Shown: positions 16,158 to 24,167, counted from the first letter of the stretch. The stretch: DNA of 64,000 nt from Streptomyces sp. MH60 (GCF_002939385.1 NZ_MULI01000031.1:1-64000); one strand, 5' to 3'. The notes: a model not told the origin generated them from the letters alone. Program-made: numbers and translations.

Positions 16158-16904
16158 ATGAAGGTCGTAGTCATCGGCGGTACCGGACTGATCGGTTCCA
16201 AGCTGGTCGCCAAGCTCAACGAGCACGGCCACGAGGCGGTGCCGGCCGCTCCCAACACCGGGGTCAACACGCTCACGGGCGAGGGCCTGGCCGAGGTCCT
16301 GACCGGCGCCTCCGTCGTGATCGACGTCTCCAACTCGCCCTCCTTCGCGGACGACGCCGTCATGGAGTTCTTCCGCACCTCCACCACCAACCTCCTCAAG
16401 GCGGAGGCGAACGCCGGTGTGACCCACCACGTGGCGCTCTCCGTGGTCGGCACGGAGCGGCTCCAGGACAGCGGCTACTTCCGCGCCAAGCAGGCGCAGG
16501 AGGGTCTGATCAAGGACTCGGGCATCCCGTACTCGATCGTGCACGCCACGCAGTTCTTCGAGTTCATGAAGGGCATCGCCGAGGCGGCGACCGACGGTGA
16601 CACCGTCCGGCTGGCCCCGGCCAAGATCCGGCCCATCTTCTCGGACGACGTGGCCGCCGCCGTCGGCCGTACCGCGGTCGGCACCCCCGTGGGCGGGGTG
16701 GTGGAGGTCGCCGGCCCCGAGGAGTTCCAGCTCGACGAGCTGATCCGCAAGGGACTGGCCGCCAAGAAGGACCCGCGCCAGGTCGTGACCGACGTGCACG
16801 CCCCGTACTTCGGCGCGGAGCTGCAGGAGACCACGCTGCTCCCCGGTCCGGACGCGCACATCGCCGAGACGCGGTTCGCCGACTGGCTCGCGCAGCAGCA
16901 CTGA
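16158..16904 (+). CDS. NAD(P)-binding SDR/NmrA-like oxidoreductase or epimerase
   Basis: This 248-residue protein is an atypical short-chain dehydrogenase. The dinucleotide-binding motif is VVVIGGTGLIGSKLVAKL at the very N terminus (GxxGxxG). The middle part NLLKAEANAGVTHHVALSVV fits the NmrA/atypical epimerase group, which often lacks the Tyr-x3-Lys pair; here YFRAKQAQEGL could serve. ECF41 sigma factors are usually found next to a carboxymuconolactone decarboxylase, oxidoreductase or epimerase, and this gene is of that kind. GAAAGGA precedes the ATG, and a perfect regional promoter lies just upstream. YceI follows after a hairpin. The substrate is unknown. Confidence 0.87.
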   Translation: MKVVVIGGTGLIGSKLVAKLNEHGHEAVPAAPNTGVNTLTGEGLAEVLTGASVVIDVSNSPSFADDAVMEFFRTSTTNLLKAEANAGVTHHVALSVVGTERLQDSGYFRAKQAQEGLIKDSGIPYSIVHATQFFEFMKGIAEAATDGDTVRLAPAKIRPIFSDDVAAAVGRTAVGTPVGGVVEVAGPEEFQLDELIRKGLAAKKDPRQVVTDVHAPYFGAELQETTLLPGPDAHIAETRFADWLAQQH

Positions 16905-16948
16905 GTCGTCGGGTGGCGGGTCCCGTGCGAGGGGTCCGCACCCATCAC

Positions 16949-16988
16949 AGGGGGCCTGTCGTCCGCACCGCGGCGCGGCAGGCCCCTC
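16949..16988 (+). terminator. Hairpin between the epimerase-like gene and yceI
   Basis: GGGGCCTG (16951-16958) pairs with CAGGCCCC (16979-16986) around a 20-nt loop. There is no clear T-run. It could be a terminator, an attenuator or an mRNA-stabilising stem, since no separate promoter for yceI is evident. Confidence 0.45.
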
Positions 16989-17014
16989 TCGTCACAGAAA
17001 GCCAACTCACCATC

Positions 17015-17611
17015 ATGATCCAGCGCGACCACGCCACTTCCCCGGCCCTCGGTGTGCACCCGGCCGTGACCGGTGCCTACACCATCGACCCGGTCCACAG
17101 CACGATCGGCTTCTCCGTCCGGCACGCCATGATCACCAATGTGCGCGGCCGGTTCGACCGCTTCGAAGGCCTCCTGGTACTCGACGGCTCCGCCCCGTCC
17201 CGATCCAAGGCGTACGTGAGTGTCCAGACCGACAGCATGGACACGGGCGCGGCGGACCGCGACGCCCACCTGGCGGGGCCCGACTTCTTCGACTCCGCGA
17301 CGTTTCCCCTGATGACCTTCCACTCCACCGGCATCACCCCGCTCGGCGGCGACGAGTACCGCCTCACGGGCAGCCTGCGCATCAAGGACATCGAACTGCC
17401 CCTGGACATCGACGTCGTCTTCGGCGGGGCCGGTGACGACGCCTTCGGCAACCATCGAGTCGGCTTCGCGGGCTCCGCCACCCTGCGGCGTTCGGACTGG
17501 GGGCTGGCCTGGAACACACCGCTCGACACGGGGGGTGTGCTCATCAGCGACAAGGTGACGCTGACCCTGGACATCTCGGCCATACGGACAGAGCAGGACG
17601 CGGCGGCCTGA
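17015..17611 (+). CDS. YceI family lipid-binding protein
   Basis: This 198-residue protein matches the YceI beta-barrel family, which binds polyisoprenoids or similar lipids. Typical features are the opening GAYTIDPVHSTIGFSVRHAM, then AADRDAHLAGPDFFDSATFP and the ending GVLISDKVTLTLDISA. No signal peptide is visible, so it should be cytoplasmic, as in many actinobacteria. The ATG at 17015 has only a weak ribosome site (GAAAGCC). A CGTCACA box 19 bases upstream has no matching -10, so the gene is probably read through from the epimerase-like gene. In this regulon it could carry a quinone or other isoprenoid, which would suit the electron-transfer genes; that is inference. Confidence 0.88.
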   Translation: MIQRDHATSPALGVHPAVTGAYTIDPVHSTIGFSVRHAMITNVRGRFDRFEGLLVLDGSAPSRSKAYVSVQTDSMDTGAADRDAHLAGPDFFDSATFPLMTFHSTGITPLGGDEYRLTGSLRIKDIELPLDIDVVFGGAGDDAFGNHRVGFAGSATLRRSDWGLAWNTPLDTGGVLISDKVTLTLDISAIRTEQDAAA

Positions 17612-17613
17612 CG

Positions 17614-17682
17614 GGACGCCGATGCGGGTGGGCGGTGGTGGTCCCGGCTGTCGACCATCCCCGCCCACCCGCATCGGTGTCC
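17614..17682. terminator. Long hairpin between convergent yceI and whiB-family genes
   Basis: The 22-base arm at 17614-17635 (GGACGCCGATGCGGGTGGGC and two more bases) pairs with 17661-17682 with about two mismatches. It lies between two convergent stop codons and is probably a bidirectional terminator. Confidence 0.75.
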
Positions 17683-17710
17683 GGCCGACGCCCGCGCGTC
17701 GTCCGGCCGC

Positions 17711-17977
17711 TCAGGCGGCGCTCTCCGTCGCGCGCGAAGCGCGCACCGCGCGCCGTCGCAGGGCGCGGCGCTCCCCTTCCGTGGTGCCTCCCCAGATCCC
17801 CTCGACCGGCCCGGCGTCGACGGCCCACGCCAGACACTGCCGGGTGACGGGGCAATGGCGGCAGACTGCCTTCGCCTCGTCCGTCTGTATCGCCGCCGGC
17901 CCACTGTTGAAACCGCCGATCGGGAAGAAGAGATCGGGGTCCTCGGTCAGGCAGAGGCCCCTTGCACGCCAGTCCAT
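17711..17977 (-). CDS. WhiB-family iron-sulfur transcription regulator (Wbl)
   Basis: This 88-residue Wbl protein binds a [4Fe-4S] cluster through Cys9, Cys39, Cys42 and Cys48 (CRHCPVTRQC). The turn motif GIWGGTTEGER and the basic tail RRALRRRAVRASR match the DNA-contact region of the family. I chose the ATG at 17977, preceded by AGGAGA; upstream ATGs give a long, unrelated N terminus. Wbl proteins bind the principal sigma factor and sense redox state or nitric oxide. An ECF41-like promoter lies about 105 bases upstream, so the sigma circuit appears to feed a second redox-sensing regulator. Which Wbl subclass it is cannot be decided here. Confidence 0.92.
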   Translation of the reverse strand: MDWRARGLCLTEDPDLFFPIGGFNSGPAAIQTDEAKAVCRHCPVTRQCLAWAVDAGPVEGIWGGTTEGERRALRRRAVRASRATESAA

Positions 17978-18081
17978 GAATTGTCTCCTGTGCGAGAAAC
18001 GGATACCGGTTCGGGGGGTGGCTCGTCGACCGGGGGTAATGCGGGGGGAATTCGGGGTGCACACGGTCGCTTTCCATGGAA

Positions 18082-18108
18082 GACCGGGCTGTCGGTGCGA
18101 ATGTGACA
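18082..18108 (-). promoter_or_regulatory. ECF41-like promoter of the whiB-family gene
   Basis: Minus strand: TGTCACA (18108-18102), 16 bases, GGTC (18085-18082), exact consensus. Confidence 0.75.
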
Positions 18109-18201
18109 TGCGCCGTGCCGCGGGTGCGCAGCGACGGGACCGGCTCCGGGAACGGCCGTGCGCCGGTCCTCAAGATCAGCGGAAAAAAGCCCGCACAAAG
18201 G

Positions 18202-18228
18202 TGTAACGAAACGTCGGCGCCGCCGGTC
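18202..18228 (+). promoter_or_regulatory. ECF41-like promoter variant before the second sigma factor
   Basis: Plus strand: TGTAACG (18202-18208), 16 bases, GGTC (18225-18228). The -35 has A for C at position 4. It lies about 130 bases before the sigma gene and could allow self-control. Confidence 0.5.
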
Positions 18229-18359
18229 GTTCGGGGCGAAGGTGAGCACCGCGCCCTGCCGATCCCTCAGTACGCCGGGCCAGCGCTCCGGCGGTCGGAC
18301 GAAGCGTCGTCCGGCCGCCTCCGCAGACACCGGCAACAGAGAAACGGAGACCCGGGATC

Positions 18360-19286
18360 ATGCATCCAGAGGCGACCCCCGTGGAAGGCGACCTGAGCGA
18401 GGCCGTTTCCGTCTTCGTCGAACTCCGGCCCCGCCTCTTCGGCATCGCCTACCGCGTGCTGGGCAGTGCGGTGGAGGCCGAGGACGTCGTCCAGGAAGTG
18501 TGGCTGCGTTGGCAGCGGACCGACCGCACCGTGGTGATCAGCCCCGCCGCGTTCCTGTCGAGCACCACCACCCGGCTGGCCATCAACGTGGCCCAGTCCG
18601 CCCGCGTCCGCCGCGAGACCTACATCGGTCCGTGGCTGCCGGAGCCCGTCGACACCAGCAACGACCCGGAGGTCGGTGCCGAGCGGGCGGAGGCACTGGA
18701 ACTCGCCCTGCTCCTGGTGCTGCAGAAGCTCCCCCCGACCGAACGCGCCGCCTACGTCCTGCGGGAGGCCTTCGACTACGCCTACCCCGACATCGCGCGC
18801 ATCCTGGGTCTCAGCCCCGTCAACGTCCGCAAGATCGTGAGCCGGGCCCGCAAACACCTCACCGAGGACCAGCGGGACAGCGTCGACGCGGCCGAGCACC
18901 GGACGCTGCTCCAGACGTTCGTCGCCGCCGCCCGGCAGGGCGACGTCGCCGGACTGGAGGCGCTGCTCACCCCGAACGCGGTCAGTTTGTCCGACGGCAA
19001 CGGCATCAGGGGAGCGGCTCGGGTGCCCGTTCTGGGCCGTGCCCGCGTGGCGAACCTGTCCACCGCGCATCCGCGGTTCTGGCCCACGGTCGAGGCGGAA
19101 CCGGTCGAGGCCAACGGACGCGGCGGCATCCTGATCCACCGGGACGGCCGGCCCGCCACCTTCATGACGGTCGCGGCCACGTCCCGCGGCATCCACCAGG
19201 TGATGTGGGTCTTCAACCCGGCCAAGATCACCGCTTTCCTGCAGTCCCGCACCCGTCACCAGAGCGCGGCGGCCCTTTGCGTCTGA
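18360..19286 (+). CDS. sigJ: ECF41-type RNA polymerase sigma factor (SigJ-like), copy 2
   Basis: This 308-residue protein is closely similar to the factor at 12164. Region 2 reads RPRLFGIAYRVLGSAVEAED with VVQEVWLRW, WLPEP lies near residue 92, and region 4 has TERAAYVLREAFDYAYPDIA. The SnoaL-like C-terminal domain carries DGNGI near 212 and NPAKI near 287 in place of DGGGK and NPDKL. The ATG at 18360 has GGAGA about ten bases upstream. A variant regional promoter lies at 18202-18228. Because it shares nearly identical DNA-contact regions with copy 1, the two probably read the same promoters. The C-terminal tail (HQSAAALCV) is longer than in copy 1. The symbol is by family only. Confidence 0.9.
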   Translation: MHPEATPVEGDLSEAVSVFVELRPRLFGIAYRVLGSAVEAEDVVQEVWLRWQRTDRTVVISPAAFLSSTTTRLAINVAQSARVRRETYIGPWLPEPVDTSNDPEVGAERAEALELALLLVLQKLPPTERAAYVLREAFDYAYPDIARILGLSPVNVRKIVSRARKHLTEDQRDSVDAAEHRTLLQTFVAAARQGDVAGLEALLTPNAVSLSDGNGIRGAARVPVLGRARVANLSTAHPRFWPTVEAEPVEANGRGGILIHRDGRPATFMTVAATSRGIHQVMWVFNPAKITAFLQSRTRHQSAAALCV

Positions 19287-19328
19287 GCGGGCCACTGACG
19301 TGGTGTGTCGGGCGCGGGCCGAGGCGGG

Positions 19329-20210
19329 TCAGGCGCGGGGGCGGTTCCAGGAGCGCAACTTGTCCGGATTGAGGACGACCCACACCTGTACGACGCGTGA
19401 GCCGGCCAGGTCGAGGCAGACCACTGCGGCGACCTGGCCGTCGTAGCGTGCGACGAGACCCGTGCGCCCGTTGACGGGACGGGTGTGCAGAGTGGTGCGC
19501 GGGTGCCGGGCCAGCAGGGTCAGGAGACTCCGGGCGACCCGTGGGCCGCCGACGACGGGCCGTGTCAGTGTGCGGACCTTGCCTCCGCCGTCGTAGAACG
19601 CGACGGCGTCGGGGTCCAGCAGGGCGGCCAGCCGGTCCGCGTCCTCGTCGGCGCACGCCTGCCGTACGGCGTCGACCAGTTCGTCCTCGACGCGTGGTGG
19701 CGTGGGGCGTGCGGCCCTGGCCCGGAGGCTGTGCCGGGCTCTGTCCGACGGTCGGGTGTCCGGTCCCGGCCGGTCCCGGCCTGCCGGTCCCGCAGTGCTC
19801 ACGGGGTCTGAGGCCGCGCTGCCGAAGGCGTCGTTGAGTACGAGAGCCGCTCGCTCGGCGGGTGTGAGCGCGTCCAACGCCCCGGCCCACAGCGCGTCGA
19901 GATCGTCCTCCGGAGCCGGGCCGGACGCTTCACGGCTCCTCACGCCCACGGGACCCTGTGGGCCCCCGTCACGATCGGAGAGGGCGAGCCGTCCCAGGGA
20001 GATGCTGCCCACGACCCGGGTCAGCCAGGCCCGCGGCGCGCCTATGCGGTCGCGCTGGTGCTCGGAGAGCGCGTACCACTCCCGGTACGCCTCGTCGGTG
20101 ACGTGCTCGGCGACGATGCCACTGCCCAGCATCCAGTGCGCGACGTCCAGCAGGTGCCGCCGCTCGTCGAGCAGCTCCCCGATCGGCATGGTGTCAACCA
20201 CTGGCTCCAT
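19329..20210 (-). CDS. ECF41-like sigma factor-related protein with decayed region 4, copy 3
   Basis: This 293-residue protein aligns with the factor at 24265: region 2 ELLDERRHLLDVAHWMLGSG, then DALTPAERAALVLNDAFG, and a SnoaL-like C-terminal domain with an intact DGGGK near residue 207 and NPDKL near 281. WLPEP is absent. After DAFG the expected helix-turn-helix of region 4 is replaced by Gly/Pro/Asp-rich sequence (STAGPAGRDRPGPDTRP), so -35 recognition may be lost. GGAGGAGGAG precedes the ATG at 20210. The C-terminal domain is well kept while the DNA-binding part is not. A role as a regulator of the other factors, rather than as a sigma factor, is possible. Confidence 0.8.
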   Translation of the reverse strand: MEPVVDTMPIGELLDERRHLLDVAHWMLGSGIVAEHVTDEAYREWYALSEHQRDRIGAPRAWLTRVVGSISLGRLALSDRDGGPQGPVGVRSREASGPAPEDDLDALWAGALDALTPAERAALVLNDAFGSAASDPVSTAGPAGRDRPGPDTRPSDRARHSLRARAARPTPPRVEDELVDAVRQACADEDADRLAALLDPDAVAFYDGGGKVRTLTRPVVGGPRVARSLLTLLARHPRTTLHTRPVNGRTGLVARYDGQVAAVVCLDLAGSRVVQVWVVLNPDKLRSWNRPRA

Positions 20211-20505
20211 ACCGTCTCCTCCTCCTGAACGACCCGTCCTTGTGACGGCTCGTCCTCCCGCACGCGGTTCCCGCATCGCGCGCATCGCCAGGTTACCCGC
20301 GGCACCTCGACGGCCGCATCCATGTCCCTGGCCTGCGCGGAAATCTCCTTCCCCCGCAACGAGACACACCTTCACGACGTTCTCACTGTCCGACGTTGCG
20401 TCCGCATCAATACAGTGTGTTGTGGCGGCCGGGCCGGCCATGCGGTCCACCTACCCGTGGCGGCCTCTCGCACACCCGTTTTCCGCGAGGAATCAGCATG
20501 TCCAC

Positions 20506-20688
20506 ATGTTGCGCGCCATCGGCGACAAGGACTACGTCCTTCGTGGGATCACCATCCCCTCCGCCCAGGCGACGGGGTGGCCGTACCACGACGGCACTCT
20601 GTACGCCTACGTCAAGCGGGGGCCGTCGAGCCACTTCGACGCGACCTGTGCCTCCGACGGGGTGCACGAGAAGGGCACCTTCCCCTGA
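20506..20688 (+). CDS. Small hypothetical protein (60 residues)
   Basis: The frame reads MLRAIGDKDYVLRGITIPSA and ends in ASDGVHEKGTFP. It has normal Streptomyces codon use and a balanced amino acid content, unlike the Arg/Pro-rich frames around it. GAGG lies 14 bases before this ATG; an out-of-frame ATG at 20498 sits at better spacing, which weakens the start call. The Tyr- and Gly-rich middle (GWPYHDGTLYAYVKRG) looks like a small beta-rich domain. No family is recognised. It lies between the third sigma-like gene (divergent) and a short coiled-coil gene. Confidence 0.5.
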   Translation: MLRAIGDKDYVLRGITIPSAQATGWPYHDGTLYAYVKRGPSSHFDATCASDGVHEKGTFP

Positions 20689-20746
20689 TGCAGCCTCCCC
20701 TGACCCGGACTGCACACCGCAGTGACGCGCGGGCCTCGCCCAGGGC

Positions 20747-20773
20747 TGTCACAGCGCCCGGGACTGTCCGGTC
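20747..20773 (+). promoter_or_regulatory. ECF41-like promoter of the short coiled-coil gene
   Basis: Plus strand: TGTCACA (20747-20753), 16 bases, GGTC (20770-20773), exact consensus, about 55 bases before the ATG at 20828. Confidence 0.72.
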
Positions 20774-20827
20774 AATGCGATGTCGACGGTTCACGAGCCG
20801 ACGGCACGAGCTGAGGAAGGACGAGGG

Positions 20828-21079
20828 ATGTCCCAAAGCACTGACCGGCAGACCGATCCCGCCGCCGCCACCGCGTCGCTGGCGGCGGAGGCCGCCCTGC
20901 TCGAGGGGCGGTTGAGCCTGCTCCGAGAGGCGATCGACTCGGTGGACGCACGTATCGACGCGGTCTCCGAGAGCCTACGGCGACTGCGGCGCCCGGTGAC
21001 CGGGCCCACCGACGGCGAGGCTCCCGAGGGGCAGGAGAGCGGCGCCGGGCCCGGCCGCTCGCAGCGGGGCCGGGCCTGA
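20828..21079 (+). CDS. Short coiled-coil protein, unknown function
   Basis: This 83-residue protein is mostly one predicted helix: AAEAALLEGRLSLLREAIDS and DARIDAVSESLRRLRRP show a heptad of Leu, Ile and Val. A Gly/Glu-rich tail ends in RSQRGRA. AAGGACGAGGG precedes the ATG. It has its own perfect regional promoter, and the coiled-coil/winged-helix gene follows after about 190 bases. No family is recognised. The shape resembles the N-terminal helix of the larger neighbour, so the two could pair through their coiled coils; that is inference. Confidence 0.65.
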   Translation: MSQSTDRQTDPAAATASLAAEAALLEGRLSLLREAIDSVDARIDAVSESLRRLRRPVTGPTDGEAPEGQESGAGPGRSQRGRA

Positions 21080-21272
21080 CGGAGCGGACCGGCGGGTCCG
21101 GTGGCGCGTCGCGACGGACACCGTGGTCGCCGCGCCGCCGGCCCGCCGCGCTCGCCGCCCGACGTGGGCCGTTTCCCGGCGGTGCGGGTATCCTGCCCCC
21201 GGTGCCGGGCCGAGTGACGGAGCCCGCATCGGGCGGCCCCGCCGGAACAAGGGGTGAGAACGAGAGGAACGC

Positions 21273-21827
21273 ATGGTCTCCGTGACCCCCAAGGCTCGCA
21301 ACATCGAGATCACCGCCGAGGGCCTCCAGGAGGACCTGGCCCGGCTGGAGATCCAGAAGCAGGCACTGGAGCGGGAACTGGCCGCGGTCACCGCTCATCT
21401 CGGCTCCGTGGAACGGGCCCTCAGCGCCCTGCAGGCCCTCATGCCCGAGTCCGTTCCCTCGTCCGCGGCAGCCCGTCCGGCGGACGTGGTCGCCAAGGCG
21501 CCGGCCACGACGGCACCCGTGCCCGCGGCCGTGCCGTCCGCGGACCAGGCGGAGGAGGGTGCCGATGACGGGGACCGTGCGGAGGACGGCTCCAGCACGG
21601 GTGACGCCGACGGCTCGAAGTCGTACGGCAAGCTGACCGAACAGATCCTGGCCTACTTCGCGGACGCCGGAAACACCGACGTCCGGGCCAGGGATGTGGC
21701 GTCCGCTCTTGGCCGCGACACCGACAGCGGCAGCATCAACGCCGTCCGGAGCACGCTCGACCGTCTGGTCGGTCAGTCCCGTGTCCGCCGGGTGGGCCGC
21801 GGTCTGTACCGCGCGGCCAAGCGCTGA
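21273..21827 (+). CDS. Coiled-coil plus winged-helix protein, paralog A
   Basis: This 184-residue protein has an N-terminal coiled coil (LQEDLARLEIQKQALEREL), an acidic Ala/Pro linker, and a C-terminal domain that looks like a winged helix. That domain has KLTEQILAYFADAG, VRARDVASALGR, INAVRSTLDRLV and a basic wing RVRRVGRGLYR. The layout suggests a dimeric DNA-binding protein, but I do not recognise a named family. A close relative lies at 25371. Both follow a sigma-like gene of the DGGGK type, which points to duplication of a two-gene module. The ATG follows GAGAGGAAC. No regional promoter is visible, and GTATCCT at about 21187 is a weak -10 candidate. Confidence 0.72.
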   Translation: MVSVTPKARNIEITAEGLQEDLARLEIQKQALERELAAVTAHLGSVERALSALQALMPESVPSSAAARPADVVAKAPATTAPVPAAVPSADQAEEGADDGDRAEDGSSTGDADGSKSYGKLTEQILAYFADAGNTDVRARDVASALGRDTDSGSINAVRSTLDRLVGQSRVRRVGRGLYRAAKR

Positions 21828-21862
21828 GCCGCCCTGCCGTGTCCTCGGGGTCTACCGGGGGT

Positions 21863-23218
21863 TCATCGGGCGACGGCGTCCGCGTCGGAGGACTTCTCGC
21901 TTCGCCGTGGGTCACCGCTGGAGACGAAGGCCTCCCTCGGGTGCTGGACCGAGGCGAGGGAGATGACGTCGCGGCCGAAGAAGGCGGCGGTCACCCAGAC
22001 GGCGAACACCCGTGCCTTGCGCTCCCAGCTCGGTACGGCCAGTACGTGGTAGCCGCGGTGCATCAGCCAGGCCGGGAATCCCTTGATGACCAGACGCCGG
22101 TACTGGAAGATGCCGCGGCCCAGCCCGAGGGTGGCCACCACGCCGAGACTGTGGTGCACATAGTCCTTGGTGGGCCGGCCGCGCAGTGACGCCAGGATGT
22201 TCTTCGCCAGCCGCTTGCCCTGACGGACGGCGTGCTGGGCGTTGGGCACCGTGCGGGCGTCCGGCCGGCCGGCGGCGAGATCGGGCACGGAGGCGTCGTC
22301 ACCGGCCGCCCACACGTCCGCCACGAACTCGCTCTCCGTCCCGACGCGGAGATCCGCGCGCACCAGCAGCAGACCCCGTGCGTCGACGGGGAGGTCGGTG
22401 TGGTTGTGCACGATGGGATTGGCGGCGTTGCCGGCCGTCCACACGAGCAGCTCCGAGTCGTACTCCGTTCCGTCCGACAGCACCACGCGGCCGTCCTTCG
22501 CGGAGACCAGCTGGGTGTTCAGGTGCACCCGCGCACCACGCTTCTCCAGCGAGCGCACCACCCACTCCCCCGGCCGGTCGGTGACCTCGGGCAGGATGCG
22601 CCCCCGTGCCTCGACCAGGTGGAAGGCGAGTTCCTCCGCCCCGATCTCGGGATAGTGCTTGAGCAACGCGGATGCCAGGCTCAGCAGTTCACCGAAACCC
22701 TCGACCCCGGAGAACCCGCCACCGACGACGGTGGCGGTGAGCAGCCGACGGCGTTCGGGCCCGTGGGGCAGGGTCGCCGCGCGGTCGAAGGAGGTGAGCA
22801 GCCGGTCGCGGATCGCCACGGCCTCCTCGACGTGCTTGAGCCCGAACGCCTGGTCGCTCAGGCCCGGGATCGGGAAGGTGCGGGTGACGGCTCCCGCGGT
22901 CATCACCAGCATGTCGTAGTGAAGGTCGAACTCCGGCCCGGACGGCGGCCGGACCGTCGCCGTGTGCGCGCTGTTGCGGATCTCGGTGACCGAGCCCGCG
23001 ATCAGGCGGGTGCGGTGCAGGTGCCGTCGGAGCGAGACCGCGGCATGACGGGCCTCCACCGAACCGGCGACCACCTCGGGCAGGAACGGCTGGTACGTCA
23101 TGTAGGGGCGCGGGTCGACGACGGTGACCCGCGCCTCGTCCCGCCGCAGCTTCTTCTCCAGGCCCCACGCGGTGTAGAAGCCCGCGTAACCGCCGCCCAC
23201 GATCAGGATCTCACGCAC
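21863..23218 (-). CDS. Type II NADH dehydrogenase (NDH-2) family flavoprotein
   Basis: This 451-residue protein resembles NDH-2, the single-subunit enzyme that moves electrons from NADH to menaquinone without pumping protons. The FAD motif is ILIVGGGYAGFYTAWGL at the N terminus, the NADH motif TATVVGGGFSGVE is near residue 165, and DVWAAGDDASVPD is the second FAD contact. The C-terminal part (VIKGFPAWLMHRGYHVLAVP) fits the membrane-anchoring helix of the family. I chose the GTG at 23218, which has AGAGGA upstream; another GTG at 23245 lies only 8 bases after the -10 and would be leaderless. Its perfect ECF41-like promoter supports membership of the redox regulon. Confidence 0.9.
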   Translation of the reverse strand: MREILIVGGGYAGFYTAWGLEKKLRRDEARVTVVDPRPYMTYQPFLPEVVAGSVEARHAAVSLRRHLHRTRLIAGSVTEIRNSAHTATVRPPSGPEFDLHYDMLVMTAGAVTRTFPIPGLSDQAFGLKHVEEAVAIRDRLLTSFDRAATLPHGPERRRLLTATVVGGGFSGVEGFGELLSLASALLKHYPEIGAEELAFHLVEARGRILPEVTDRPGEWVVRSLEKRGARVHLNTQLVSAKDGRVVLSDGTEYDSELLVWTAGNAANPIVHNHTDLPVDARGLLLVRADLRVGTESEFVADVWAAGDDASVPDLAAGRPDARTVPNAQHAVRQGKRLAKNILASLRGRPTKDYVHHSLGVVATLGLGRGIFQYRRLVIKGFPAWLMHRGYHVLAVPSWERKARVFAVWVTAAFFGRDVISLASVQHPREAFVSSGDPRRSEKSSDADAVAR

Positions 23219-23252
23219 GGTGTCCTCTGTTTCTCTTGGTTTCACCCTTCAA

Positions 23253-23279
23253 GACCGGCCGGCACCGCCCCGTGTGACA
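23253..23279 (-). promoter_or_regulatory. ECF41-like promoter of the NDH-2 gene
   Basis: Minus strand: TGTCACA (23279-23273), 16 bases, GGTC (23256-23253), exact consensus, about 35 bases before the chosen start. Confidence 0.75.
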
Positions 23280-23314
23280 GCACCGGGCCCGGTGCCGGCG
23301 TTCCCGTCCGCCCC

Positions 23315-24049
23315 TCAGGCGGCGGCGTGCGCGCTCCAGTGCTTCTCCAGGATCTCCGCGACCTCCGCCGGGCGTTGGAGCACCGTCCAGTGGTTGCAGT
23401 CCATCTCGACCACCTCACTGGAGTGCAGGGAGTCACCCAGCCGGCGCCCGAACTCGATCTGGCAGGCGGGGTCCCGCGCTCCCCAGAAGACGACGCACGG
23501 CGCGGACACCGCGGACAGTTCCGGTTGCCACTCCGCTCCCATGGTGAGCGCCGACCTGTACAGCCTGAGCACCGCGTCCTTCATCGGCTCGTCCACGCGG
23601 CTCGCCATCTCCCTGGCCAGGTGGAGGGGTACGTCGAAGCCTGCCGCCACCTCCTCCGCGAAGGGCTCCGCGCGCAGTTCGGCCATGTAGCGGTCGCCCT
23701 GGACCCGGTCCTGCCAGATCCTGGCCAGCGGATGCCAGACGTACCCGGCGTCGACCGGCCCGTTGCCTCCGGCCCAGGTGCGGACGAGGTCAGGGCGCAG
23801 GGAGGCGACGCGGAGGGTGAGAATGCAACCCCAGTCGTGCCCGACCAGGTCCACCGGTTCACCGACCCGCTCCAGTCGCCGGACGAGCCAGTCCACGTAC
23901 TCCTCCTTGGTGGAACCGAAGCCGGCGGGGCGCTCGGCGCCGAAGCCGGGCAGGTCCCACGCTTCGGTGTCGGACCTGGTCAGATGACGGCGCACACCGT
24001 CCCACACATGGTGGGTGTCGGGAACGCCGTGGATCAGGATCGCGGGCAT
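23315..24049 (-). CDS. Alpha/beta hydrolase, epoxide hydrolase or dehalogenase-like
   Basis: This 244-residue cytoplasmic hydrolase has the oxyanion segment ILIHGVPDTHHVW, the nucleophile elbow LVGHDWGC with Asp as nucleophile, and the late acid/base pair GARDPAC and MDCNHWTVLQRP. An Asp nucleophile in GHDWG is the mark of epoxide hydrolases and haloalkane dehalogenases. The ATG at 24049 starts the homologous region; upstream AAAGGGTCCACC is a fair ribosome site. It is transcribed toward NDH-2, which has its own promoter. The divergent neighbour is the fourth sigma factor. No strict regional promoter is seen for it on the minus strand; TGTCGCC-N15-CGTC is a weak candidate. Confidence 0.87.
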   Translation of the reverse strand: MPAILIHGVPDTHHVWDGVRRHLTRSDTEAWDLPGFGAERPAGFGSTKEEYVDWLVRRLERVGEPVDLVGHDWGCILTLRVASLRPDLVRTWAGGNGPVDAGYVWHPLARIWQDRVQGDRYMAELRAEPFAEEVAAGFDVPLHLAREMASRVDEPMKDAVLRLYRSALTMGAEWQPELSAVSAPCVVFWGARDPACQIEFGRRLGDSLHSSEVVEMDCNHWTVLQRPAEVAEILEKHWSAHAAA

Positions 24050-24167
24050 GGTGGACCCTTTCGTCGGTGGACGAGGTCGCGTGCGGTCGGCGACACCTCA
24101 CAGTGTCACACGGTTGTATCCTCCCTTCGTCTCCGCTCCCCTCTCCGTCTCCGTCGCGGCCTCCAGT

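Noticed and set aside
16990..17016. CGTCACA just before yceI
   Set aside because: The bases at spacing 16 are TCAT and overlap the start codon, so it cannot be the promoter.
20221..20247. CGTCACA on the minus strand before sigma copy 3
   Set aside because: GAGG follows at spacing 16 and the ribosome site would overlap; not a credible element.
24104..24131. Second TGTCACA upstream of sigma copy 4
   Set aside because: CGTC is present only at spacing 17; the site at 24168 is a full match and closer.
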